A stretch of DNA of 10,512 nt from an uncultured Lachnospiraceae bacterium (lineage in GTDB: Bacteria > Bacillota > Clostridia > Lachnospirales > Lachnospiraceae), in contig CAJUEX010000078.1 in assembly GCA_910585715.1 (NCBI GenBank), positions 1 to 10,512 on the forward strand. Reading direction: 5' to 3'. Of this stretch, positions 1 to 5,337 are shown piece after piece (position 1 is the first letter of the stretch; the number at the start of each line of letters is the position of its first letter). Both the position numbers and the translations under genes were made by a program. The notes under the pieces were generated by a model. It saw only the letters and a program-made list of their open reading frames with translations. It was not told where the DNA came from and did not search any database.

Positions 1-1
1 G

Positions 2-124
2 GGACATCGTGCGATTGGCGGAATGAGAGCAAGTTTATATAATGCTATGCCGATAGAGGGTGTACAGCATTTGGTTGACTTTATGCGTGAGTTTGAAAAT
101 AGTGGTGATTATTATGCAAAATAG
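2..124 (+). CDS. serC: Phosphoserine aminotransferase, C-terminal end (partial at the window edge)
   Basis: The frame from base 2 to the TAG at 122-124 reads 40 residues beginning GHRAIGGMRASLYNAMPIEG and ending in YYAK. The block GHR-x-x-GG-x-R-A-S-x-YNAMP is the hallmark C-terminal segment of SerC, the PLP-dependent enzyme that converts 3-phosphohydroxypyruvate plus glutamate to phosphoserine in serine biosynthesis; it also acts in the pyridoxal phosphate pathway of some bacteria. Only about the last tenth of a roughly 360-residue protein is visible, so the start, the PLP lysine and the promoter lie outside the window. The stop is normal and nothing suggests damage. An argD-like remnant starts at 114, inside the last codons. 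Family assignment is from recall of the conserved C-terminus. Confidence 0.85.
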   Translation, partial: GHRAIGGMRASLYNAMPIEGVQHLVDFMREFENSGDYYAK

Positions 125-317
125 TGATGTTTTTGAGAAAGACCGGAAGTATATTGCACATACCTATCATCGCTTTCCGGCAGCGATAAAGAACGGGCAT
201 GGAGCGTAGGCAGAAGATTATGAGGAGAAAAAGTATATAGATTTTGACAGTGGGATCGAAACTTCCACCGCTTGGATTATTATTAATGCGGGAGACGGAT
301 TTTTGATATCGGCATAA
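114..317 (+). pseudogene. argD: Remnant of an acetylornithine/class III aminotransferase N-terminus, broken by an in-frame stop
   Basis: From ATG 114 the frame reads MQNSDVFEKDRKYIAHTYHR, continues with FPAAIKNGHGA, hits TAG at 207-209, and resumes in the same frame with AEDYEEKKYIDFDSGI until TAA at 315-317. The pattern of an N-terminal EKD-x-x-Y-I-x-x-TY, then G-x-GA, then Y-D/E-x-x-x-KKYIDF-x-SGI is how ArgD-type ornithine/acetylornithine aminotransferases begin. Here GA is followed by the stop and similarity fades after SGI (about base 260). A full ArgD is about 390-400 residues, so more than 80% is absent, including the PLP-binding lysine. The ATG overlaps the serC end by 11 bases and lacks a good ribosome binding site. 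I read this as a decayed fragment left by a deletion or rearrangement, not a functional small gene. Confidence 0.6.
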
Positions 318-364
318 TACGTTTCAGAATCATAATAGAACTGAAATGACCGCACTGCGGCGAA

Positions 365-538
365 GTGGTACGGGTGTACTGGAAACCAAAGGAGAACAAT
401 AAATATATGATGTATCTGGAGCTGGGGCTGAAAAAAACGGAAGGGCAGCTTTGGGTATATCCACTGTATTACAAGTTTTCGGAGGGGGATATCCCGGAGA
501 ACATACGCAGGTGCGAGGAGATCAGCCGCCACGAGTAA
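365..538 (+). pseudogene. C-terminal-like fragment of an unrecognised protein
   Basis: An open frame enters after a TGA near 340 and runs to TAA at 536-538. From GTG 365 it gives 58 residues (VVRVYWKPKENNKYMMYLEL, then GLKKTEGQLWVYPLYYKFSE and GDIPENIRRCEEISRHE). The composition is that of a real folded protein, rich in aromatic and charged residues with a plausible beta-alpha pattern, and codon use resembles nearby genes. No start with a ribosome binding site is visible; the first ATGs are internal (407, 410). I do not recognise the family. It most likely represents the tail of a gene whose front was lost in the same event that truncated the argD-like remnant just upstream. A short functional protein starting at 407 is possible but unsupported. 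Confidence 0.35.
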
Positions 539-573
539 TTGACATAGAAAAACAGAGTTAAATTAGGAAGGGG

Positions 574-602
574 AAACAGATGTGGTATTCTTATCTGTTT
601 TT
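574..602 (+). terminator. Weak inverted repeat with T run at the 3' end of the AraC gene
   Basis: AAACAGAT (574-581) pairs with ATCTGTTT (593-600) around an 11-base loop, followed on the plus strand by a total of five T (598-602). It overlaps the stop codon of the leftward AraC gene. It could stop plus-strand transcripts coming from the remnants on the left. On the minus strand the hairpin is not followed directly by a T tract. The stem is only 8 bp with few G-C pairs, so efficiency is doubtful. Confidence 0.35.
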
Positions 603-1496
603 GCGATATTCTCTTGGCAGGACATTAAAATACGCTTTAAATGCCGCAGTAAATCTGCTTTGGCTGTCGTAGCCAACAGCCTGCGCGATTTCTGCAATAG
701 TTTTATCGGTTTCTTTTAACATATTTGCGGCCTGCTCCAGACGGTGTTCTTTGATGTGTGCTGCAAGGGAGGTTCCATAAACGGATTTAAATGCATTTTT
801 CAGGGTCGTCGGATTGATGAGATATCGTCTGGCAAGCTCCTCTATAGTAATCCGCTGTTCCATGTGCTGCAAAAGCTGGTCATGAATTTTTCGGATGGAT
901 GCAATCAACTCAGGCTGATATTCCATTAGTTGTTTTTGAGGAGTAAAATTCATTTTAGAAAGATAAAGCAGCAGTTCTGAAACTTTAATTTTCTGATAAG
1001 GCAGCCTGAGTGCTTCCGGCTGGTTATAAAATGCAGAAAAGATACTTTCTGTCTGTTCATTTCCGGCAAGAAAAACGGGGCTGTCATCCTGGCAGAATTT
1101 TTCCGGCAGTACAGTGTCAAAAATATGGTTGTCTTTCAGCAATTCCGGTGGATTGCCGGAGGCTTCCTGCAGATTGATACAGATGATGAGTCCCTGATAC
1201 ATGCTGCCCGGAAAGGTAAGCACGGAATCCGTGCAGGCTTTCATGGTATGCAGGGAGAAATCCCCCGGATTCAGATAAATACGGTTACCGTTTTTCATCT
1301 CCCAAATAACCTGCCCGGCTTTGCAGTAGTTGATCTGAATGATATGTGGCATAGCCTTATGCTGCACAGAAAAAGAATTGGTTGAAAATGTAAGATAGCA
1401 TAACTCTATACCGGGATAAAGCGGAATAACAGTGCCTGCCGGCTTCTGTTGAAACTTCTCTACAGCTTTTTGTATTTTTATTAGTTCCTCATTCAT
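591..1496 (-). CDS. AraC-family transcriptional regulator
   Basis: This 301-residue protein has the AraC layout: an N-terminal sensing region (about 1-190, beta-rich, with a cupin-like stretch around YLNPGDFSLH) and a C-terminal double helix-turn-helix. HTH1 (about 217-240) contains ITIEELARRYLINPTTLKNA. HTH2 (about 266-288) contains KTIAEIAQAVGYDSQSRFTA, followed by the AraC signature end FKAYFNVLPREYRKNR. I chose ATG 1496 over the longer frame starting at 1550 because the longer version overlaps the ArsR gene, and GAGG lies 8 bases before ATG 1496. It follows arsR after a 10-base gap, so the two are almost surely co-transcribed, divergent from the metal-efflux genes. An ArsR plus AraC pair suggests two inputs to the same locus. 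The ligand is unknown: there is no obvious metal-binding cluster, though several Cys residues occur in the N-terminal half. Confidence 0.85.
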   Translation of the reverse strand: MNEELIKIQKAVEKFQQKPAGTVIPLYPGIELCYLTFSTNSFSVQHKAMPHIIQINYCKAGQVIWEMKNGNRIYLNPGDFSLHTMKACTDSVLTFPGSMYQGLIICINLQEASGNPPELLKDNHIFDTVLPEKFCQDDSPVFLAGNEQTESIFSAFYNQPEALRLPYQKIKVSELLLYLSKMNFTPQKQLMEYQPELIASIRKIHDQLLQHMEQRITIEELARRYLINPTTLKNAFKSVYGTSLAAHIKEHRLEQAANMLKETDKTIAEIAQAVGYDSQSRFTAAFKAYFNVLPREYRKNR

Positions 1497-1506
1497 ACTG
1501 AAAACC

Positions 1507-1881
1507 TCATAATTCGGATTCGGGGCAGGTAATTTCCATAACCTGTTCAATCATCTGATGCAGCAGGCGGCTTTGCTTTGTATCTGCAGCACGGTAATAA
1601 ACTTCTTTTCCCTCACGGCGGCAGACAATCAGGCCGCTGTTTTTCAAGGGACGGAGATGGTGGGATACAGCCGGGCTTGACATTTCCAGCATGGCGGAAA
1701 TGTTGAGGACACATTCTTCCTGATGGCAAAGGAGCCAGAAAATGCGGACTCTGGTAGTATCGCCAAGCTGCTTGAATACTTCCGCAACGGTCTGAAAATA
1801 GTCCACATGGCTTAGCTGTTTTTGTATGATTTCGGTCTGATGACTTTCTCCATGCTGGTGTGGTAATTTCATATTGTTCAT
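1507..1881 (-). CDS. ArsR/SmtB-family metal-responsive repressor
   Basis: The 124-residue protein is a winged-helix repressor of the ArsR/SmtB/CadC type. It contains VFKQLGDTTRVRIFWLL, then a recognition region ISAMLEMSSPAVSHHLRPLK (61-80), then the wing LIVCRREGKEVYYRAAD (84-100). These proteins dimerise on operator DNA and release it when Zn, Cd, Pb or As(III) binds. Candidate ligands are Cys52 and Cys57 (CHQEEC, near the alpha-3 site of CadC-type proteins), an N-terminal His cluster (His8, His10, His14), and Asp100 and His108 in the last helix. The classical alpha-5 D-x-H ... H-x-x-H/E set of SmtB/CzrA is only partly present, so the alpha-3/N-terminal site is more likely to sense metal. 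The start at 1881 has AGGAAGG 9 bases upstream. It is the first gene of a leftward operon with the AraC gene and probably autoregulated through the palindrome at 2038-2057. Confidence 0.9.
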   Translation of the reverse strand: MNNMKLPHQHGESHQTEIIQKQLSHVDYFQTVAEVFKQLGDTTRVRIFWLLCHQEECVLNISAMLEMSSPAVSHHLRPLKNSGLIVCRREGKEVYYRAADTKQSRLLHQMIEQVMEITCPESEL

Positions 1882-1942
1882 ATTGTTTTTCCTTCCTTTT
1901 TCAATAAACTGACTCGCAAAGCGTGACAGCGTCTGAAGTGCA

Positions 1943-1979
1943 TTTCGCCCAAATGGAAATACTTTTCGCCCATTTGGAA
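1943..1979. repeat. 16-bp direct repeat, 21-bp period, in the divergent control region
   Basis: TTTCGCCCAAATGGAA (1943-1958) and TTTCGCCCATTTGGAA (1964-1979) match at 14 of 16 positions and are exactly 21 bp apart. The differing centre makes the CCAAATGG and CCATTTGG cores reverse complements of each other, so the pair can also form a hairpin. The second copy ends 18 bp before the -35 of the promoter of the metal genes, with copies centred near -82 and -61 relative to the expected start. Two direct half-sites about two helical turns apart fit binding by an AraC-family activator, which is encoded next door. In the leftward direction they lie in the untranslated leader of arsR. Confidence 0.6.
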
Positions 1980-1997
1980 GGGAATGCTCTGAAAATA

Positions 1998-2026
1998 TTG
2001 ACGTGTGTTTTTATTCATATTATACT
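1998..2026 (+). promoter_or_regulatory. Sigma-A promoter for the HMA protein and P-type ATPase
   Basis: TTGACG (1998-2003) and TATACT (2021-2026) are separated by exactly 17 bp, close to the consensus. Start of transcription is expected around 2033. The palindrome at 2038-2057 sits immediately downstream, where a bound repressor would block initiation or escape. The HMA gene starts at 2091 with AAGGAGG at 2076-2082. Confidence 0.75.
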
Positions 2027-2047
2027 ACACCTATGATGATTAAACAA
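2019..2047 (-). promoter_or_regulatory. Sigma-A promoter for the arsR-araC operon
   Basis: On the minus strand TTGTTT (complement of 2042-2047) and a perfect TATAAT (complement of 2019-2024) are 17 bp apart. The -10 overlaps the -10 of the rightward promoter, so the two promoters face each other and cannot both be occupied by polymerase. The -35 lies inside the palindrome at 2038-2057. The resulting arsR leader would be about 130 nt. Confidence 0.7.
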
Positions 2048-2057
2048 GTACTTAATC
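2038..2057. promoter_or_regulatory. Palindromic operator, probably for the ArsR/SmtB repressor
   Basis: GATTAA (2038-2043), an 8-bp spacer, then TTAATC (2052-2057) form a perfect inverted repeat of the size and AT-rich type used by ArsR/SmtB repressors. It covers the -35 of the arsR promoter and about +6 to +25 of the efflux promoter, so one site could control both directions. Binding by this ArsR is inferred from position and family habit. Confidence 0.65.
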
Positions 2058-2090
2058 GCTGAATTTAAGAACGGTAAGGAGGACTTTACA

Positions 2091-2309
2091 ATGAAAAAAA
2101 CTTATAAAATCGAGGTAGACTGCGCTAACTGTGCAAATCTGATGGAAGATGCGGCACGCAAGACCGCCGGTGTGCAGAGCGCAACGGTCAATTTCATGAC
2201 ACAGAAGATGATAGTGGAATTTGACGAAGGCCAGGAACCGAAGAATGTTATGAAGAATGTTCTGAATGCCTGCAGGAAAGTGGAGCCGGACTGCGAGATT
2301 TTCCTTTAA
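2091..2309 (+). CDS. Free heavy-metal-associated (HMA) domain protein, CopZ/MerP-like
   Basis: This 72-residue protein is a single ferredoxin-like HMA domain. It opens MKKTYKIEVDCANCANLMED with the metal-binding pair Cys11-x-x-Cys14, followed by ARKTAGVQSATVNFMTQKMI and a terminal strand. DCANC in place of the usual GMTCxxC, with an acidic residue just before the first Cys, is the type seen in Zn/Cd-ATPase N-terminal domains rather than Cu chaperones. Two further Cys (61 and 68) lie near the C-terminus. It is the first gene of the rightward unit, with AAGGAGG 8 bases before the ATG, and sits 115 bases before the ATPase, which lacks its own HMA domain. It probably acts in the cytosol as a metal chaperone or detached regulatory domain for that pump. 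A terminator-like hairpin follows at once. Confidence 0.85.
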   Translation: MKKTYKIEVDCANCANLMEDAARKTAGVQSATVNFMTQKMIVEFDEGQEPKNVMKNVLNACRKVEPDCEIFL

Positions 2310-2332
2310 GCAACAGTTATTTATGGCGGAAT

Positions 2333-2376
2333 GACACCCTTAAAATGCGTCGCCGTAATTTAGGGGTGTCAATTTT
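2333..2376 (+). terminator. Hairpin between the HMA gene and the ATPase gene (likely partial terminator)
   Basis: GACACCCTTAAA (2333-2344) pairs with TTTAGGGGTGTC (2359-2370), 11 of 12 positions, around a 14-base loop, followed by AATTTTATC. The T tract is short and interrupted, which suits partial readthrough. Because no separate promoter for the ATPase is evident, the hairpin probably lets the small HMA protein be made in excess of the pump. It could also protect the 3' end of a processed HMA mRNA. Confidence 0.6.
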
Positions 2377-2424
2377 ATCGGGAACAGTTAAATGATTAAG
2401 TATATTTTGAAAGGAGTTTTAACC

Positions 2425-4440
2425 ATGCAGGAATTAGTGATTAGCATTTTGCTGACAGTTGTTATCATAATGGCTGCCCTGCTTCTTATTTTTGCAGGCA
2501 GACGTAAGGATGGCATGACAAGAAAGCAGAGGATCATGATGATCCGGATTTTGATTGCTGCAGTCATATTACTGGTTCTCCAGTTTGTTTCTGCAGAGAT
2601 GTTTGACGCAGTTAATGAATATTTATTCCCGCCTGCGGGAAGATGGATACGTTTTGCGTGCTATCTGATTGACTATTTTATAATTGGATATGATATTTTA
2701 AGGAAAGCAGTAAGAGGCATCAAAAATCGTCAGGTGTTTGATGAGAGTTTTCTGATGGCAGTGGCTACCATCGGAGCGATGGCACTGGCTATTTATGAGA
2801 ACGGCGAGTATCTGGAAGCCATTGCCGTAATGCTGTTTTATCAGATTGGCGAGTGGTTCCAGGGTTATGCAGTGGGTAAGAGCCGCCGGAATATCAGCAA
2901 TCTGATGGATATCCGTCCCGATTATGCCAATGTTGAGAGAAATGGGAAGTTAGAGCAGGTAGACCCGGATGAGGTAGAAATAGGCAGCGTGATTGTGGTA
3001 CAACCGGGAGAGAAGGTGCCCATTGATGGGATGATTGCAGAGGGCGCATCCAGCTTAAATGCCAGTGCCCTGACCGGAGAAAGTCTGCCCAGAGAGGTAA
3101 AAGCCGGGGATGAAGTAATCAGTGGATGTATCAGTATGACAGGTGTACTGAAGATACAGACAACAAAGGAATTTGGGGAATCAACGGTTTCCAAAATTTT
3201 GGATTTGGTGGAAAACGCAAGCTCCCGCAAATCAAAATCAGAGGATTTTATTTCCAAGTTTGCAAAAATCTATACTCCGACTGTTTGTTATGCGGCATTG
3301 GCGCTGGCATTCCTGCCTCCGGTTGTCAGGATGCTTTTTATGGGGCTGGCTGCAGACTGGGGCATTTGGATATACAGGGCATTGACCTTTTTAGTAATCA
3401 GTTGTCCCTGTGCGCTTGTAATCAGTATTCCATTAAGTTTCTTTGCAGGCATTGGAGGTGCAAGCAAAGAGGGCGTGCTGGTAAAAGGGTCTAACTATCT
3501 GGAAAGCCTTTCCAAGACTAAGTGTGTTGTCTTTGATAAAACCGGGACCATGACAAAGGGTGTCTTTGAAGTAAACGGGATTCATCACTCTACCATGGAA
3601 AATGCGAAACTGTTAGAGTATGCGGCATTGGCAGAGAGCGCTTCTTCCCACCCTATCAGCAAGAGTTTACAGCGGGCATACGGAAAAGAAATTGACCGGA
3701 CCCGTGTGGCGGATATACAGGAAATCAGCGGTAATGGTGTGACGGCAAAGGTGGACGGTATGGAGGTTGCTGCCGGAAATGATAAACTGATGAAACACCT
3801 GAACATACCTTATCAGGACTGCCATCAAACGGGCACAATTATCCACATGGCCATCAGCGGGAAATATGCGGGACATATCGTGATTTCTGATATTATAAAA
3901 CCTCATTCCAAGGCGGCGATTGCAGAATTAAAGAAAGCAGGGATAGATAAGACCGTCATGTTGACCGGGGATTCAAAGAAAGTGGCAGAACAGGTTGCCG
4001 CCTCCCTTGGCATTGATGAAGTTTACAGCGAACTTCTTCCGGCTGACAAGGTGGAAAAGGTGGAAGAACTTCTGCGGATAAAGCCGGACAAGGAAAAGCT
4101 TGCATTTGTGGGGGACGGCATCAATGATGCGCCGGTGCTTTCCAGAGCAGACATCGGTATTGCCATGGGAGCCATGGGTTCCGATGCGGCAATCGAAGCG
4201 GCGGATGTTGTATTGATGGATGATGATCCGCTTAAGATTGCAAAGGCAATTAAAATTTCAAGGAAATGTCTGGGGATTGTCTATCAGAATATTGTATTTG
4301 CACTGGCAGTTAAATTTGCCTGCCTTGCTCTTGGGGCCGTGGGAATCGCAAATATGTATCTGGCAATTTTTGCAGACGTGGGCGTTATGATTCTTGCGGT
4401 AGTGAATGCAATCCGCTGTCTGTTTGTGAAAAAACTATGA
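2425..4440 (+). CDS. P1B-type heavy-metal-translocating ATPase (Zn/Cd/Pb type) without HMA domain
   Basis: The 671-residue membrane pump exports soft divalent metals using ATP. Order: N-terminal helices starting at about residue 4; actuator domain with TGES at 217-220; the ion-binding helix with CPC at 327-329 (SCPCALVIS); phosphorylation motif DKTGT at 371-375 (Asp371); nucleotide-binding HP at 409-410; hinge GDGINDAP at 563-570; then two final helices. The last helix carries Asp651 in ADVGVMILAVVNAIR, the acidic residue typical of P1B-2 Zn/Cd/Pb pumps (ZntA/CadA) rather than Cu pumps, so Zn, Cd or Pb is the expected cargo. ATG 2425 was chosen over 2392 because AAAGGAG lies 8 bases upstream. 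No cytosolic CxxC domain is present; the separate HMA protein upstream probably supplies that function. All catalytic motifs are intact. Which metal it exports in vivo cannot be read from the sequence. Confidence 0.93.
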   Translation: MQELVISILLTVVIIMAALLLIFAGRRKDGMTRKQRIMMIRILIAAVILLVLQFVSAEMFDAVNEYLFPPAGRWIRFACYLIDYFIIGYDILRKAVRGIKNRQVFDESFLMAVATIGAMALAIYENGEYLEAIAVMLFYQIGEWFQGYAVGKSRRNISNLMDIRPDYANVERNGKLEQVDPDEVEIGSVIVVQPGEKVPIDGMIAEGASSLNASALTGESLPREVKAGDEVISGCISMTGVLKIQTTKEFGESTVSKILDLVENASSRKSKSEDFISKFAKIYTPTVCYAALALAFLPPVVRMLFMGLAADWGIWIYRALTFLVISCPCALVISIPLSFFAGIGGASKEGVLVKGSNYLESLSKTKCVVFDKTGTMTKGVFEVNGIHHSTMENAKLLEYAALAESASSHPISKSLQRAYGKEIDRTRVADIQEISGNGVTAKVDGMEVAAGNDKLMKHLNIPYQDCHQTGTIIHMAISGKYAGHIVISDIIKPHSKAAIAELKKAGIDKTVMLTGDSKKVAEQVAASLGIDEVYSELLPADKVEKVEELLRIKPDKEKLAFVGDGINDAPVLSRADIGIAMGAMGSDAAIEAADVVLMDDDPLKIAKAIKISRKCLGIVYQNIVFALAVKFACLALGAVGIANMYLAIFADVGVMILAVVNAIRCLFVKKL

Positions 4441-4509
4441 TGAATGAGAGACTACTATTCTTGGAGAAGGTTCATACAATAAAATTGCTTTTGCCCTGGC
4501 AGGAAATCA

Positions 4510-4541
4510 AACAGGGTCATTCATTTCTGAATGACCCTGTT
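4510..4541. terminator. Strong bidirectional hairpin between convergent genes
   Basis: AACAGGGTCATTCA (4510-4523) and TGAATGACCCTGTT (4528-4541) form a perfect 14-bp stem with a TTTC loop. It lies between the end of the ATPase (4440) and the end of the leftward flavin-reductase gene (4553). T-rich sequence on the plus side (about 4551-4561) is some distance away, and on the minus side only TTGATTT follows. Stem strength and placement make a shared terminator the best call. Confidence 0.75.
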
Positions 4542-4552
4542 GTGTGTCAGCA

Positions 4553-5119
4553 TTATTTTTTCAACTGTAAACCATCTTTAAAAGCTTCGCCTACTCTTTC
4601 GGTTACTTTATAATAACCATGTGTATAAGGGTCAAAAGCGATTGCATTTACCAGGGACATATCAATCCTGTCACCGACCATAACGTTTTCATCTGCTGTG
4701 ACATTCACTACTTTACCAATAACACCGCACCCGTATTGACTGTCCTGATATTCAATGAACTCACACTCCAGACAGAGCGGAAATTCATTGATAACGGGAG
4801 CGTCCACCATTTCAGATTTGCTGGCAGTAAGGCCGCTGTTCTCGAATTTGTTTGAAACCCTGTTGCCTGACTCAACACCAAAATAGTCCGCTTCAACTAC
4901 ATGGGCGGCATCGGCAATGCTTACCGTAAAAGCACCCCTTGCTTTGATATTTTTTACGGTTTTGTGTGTTTCTGTTAAATTGAGGGCTACATTGCCTCTT
5001 TCCTGCATGGTGCCCCAGGCAGCATTCATAACGTTAACACTGCCGTCTTCATTATAGGCTGCTACCATTAAAACCGGCATCGGAAAAATACCTTCTGTTA
5101 GATTGAGTTTTTTTCTCAT
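4553..5119 (-). CDS. Flavin reductase-like / flavoredoxin family protein
   Basis: The 188-residue protein matches the flavin reductase-like FMN-binding split-barrel family, which includes flavoredoxins and short-chain flavin reductases of anaerobes. Supporting segments are FPMPVLMVAA (12-21), SVNVMNAAWGTM (27-38), THKTVKNIKARGAFTVSI (51-68, a phosphate-contacting region in this fold), DYFGVESGNRVSNKF (78-92) and CLECEF (116-121), ending GEAFKDGLQL. These small cytosolic proteins bind FMN and move electrons from NAD(P)H or ferredoxin to acceptors; the partner cannot be told here. Start at 5119 is supported by GAGG 8 bases upstream. It is monocistronic, convergent with the ATPase and divergent from the tocopherol-cyclase-family gene. 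The length is normal for the family and nothing looks damaged. Confidence 0.88.
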   Translation of the reverse strand: MRKKLNLTEGIFPMPVLMVAAYNEDGSVNVMNAAWGTMQERGNVALNLTETHKTVKNIKARGAFTVSIADAAHVVEADYFGVESGNRVSNKFENSGLTASKSEMVDAPVINEFPLCLECEFIEYQDSQYGCGVIGKVVNVTADENVMVGDRIDMSLVNAIAFDPYTHGYYKVTERVGEAFKDGLQLKK

Positions 5120-5146
5120 TGCTATTACCTCGCTTTTTGTATAGAA

Positions 5147-5175
5147 TTGACAGAATTTATGTCGTTATATATAAT
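5147..5175 (+). promoter_or_regulatory. Exact-consensus sigma-A promoter upstream of the tocopherol-cyclase-family gene
   Basis: TTGACA (5147-5152), 17 bp, TATAAT (5170-5175): both hexamers and the spacer are the textbook optimum. The start would be near 5182, giving a leader of about 155 nt before the ATG at 5338. Downstream there is no promoter as good, so this is the likely source of the cyclase-family transcript. Confidence 0.8.
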
Positions 5176-5191
5176 TTTAACAGGTAATCAA
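5164..5191 (-). promoter_or_regulatory. Possible promoter for the flavin reductase-like gene
   Basis: On the minus strand TTGATT (complement of 5186-5191) and TATAAC (complement of 5164-5169) are 16 bp apart, with a leader of about 40 nt to the ATG at 5119. The hexamers are imperfect and the region is AT-rich, so chance is possible. If real, it overlaps the plus-strand promoter and the two compete. Confidence 0.35.
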
Positions 5192-5225
5192 AAAAGAGCA
5201 AGTACTATCTTAAGGAAAGTGTAAA

Positions 5226-5255
5226 ATGATAAAGAATTATATCAGGGAAGCATAA
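5226..5255 (+). CDS. Possible 9-residue leader peptide
   Basis: ATG 5226 to TAA 5253-5255 reads MIKNYIREA, with AAGGAAA about 7 bases before the start. The stop codon lies one base before the left arm of the hairpin at 5257-5314, so a ribosome at the stop would cover that arm. This is the geometry of translation-coupled attenuators. No run of regulatory codons is visible, and a 10-codon frame arises easily by chance; it could equally be the residue of a lost regulator gene. Confidence 0.25.
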   Translation: MIKNYIREA

Positions 5256-5256
5256 G

Positions 5257-5322
5257 ATGGTTATTTTTTACTGCCCGATGAATAAATCAGCCCCATTCAT
5301 GGAAAAATAACCATTATTTTTT
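5257..5322 (+). terminator. Terminator-like hairpin in the leader of the tocopherol-cyclase-family gene
   Basis: ATGGTTATTTTT (5257-5268) and AAAAATAACCAT (5303-5314) form a perfect 12-bp outer stem. Inside it ATGAAT (5278-5283) pairs with ATTCAT (5295-5300). TATTTTTT follows at 5315-5322, and the ribosome binding site GGAG (5325-5328) comes directly after. Placed between an excellent promoter and the gene, it would either attenuate expression or define the 3' end of a short RNA of about 140 nt. Confidence 0.65.
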
Positions 5323-5337
5323 CATGGAGATAAGCAT

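Noticed and set aside
218..532. A 104-codon minus-strand frame opposite the left-edge remnants
   Set aside because: It lacks a ribosome binding site, and the plus strand there carries recognisable argD-like residues and a more protein-like frame.
580..672. Plus-strand ATG at 580 preceded by AGGAAGGGG and a TTGACA at 539-544
   Set aside because: The frame runs only 30 codons antisense to the end of the AraC gene and no matching -10 is present. It may be a vestige of the pre-island sequence but I cannot support a gene.
1497..1550. Longer AraC start at 1550
   Set aside because: It would overlap the arsR coding region and has no better ribosome binding site than ATG 1496.
2392..2424. Upstream in-frame ATG for the ATPase
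   Set aside because: No ribosome binding site precedes it, whereas AAAGGAG lies 8 bases before ATG 2425.
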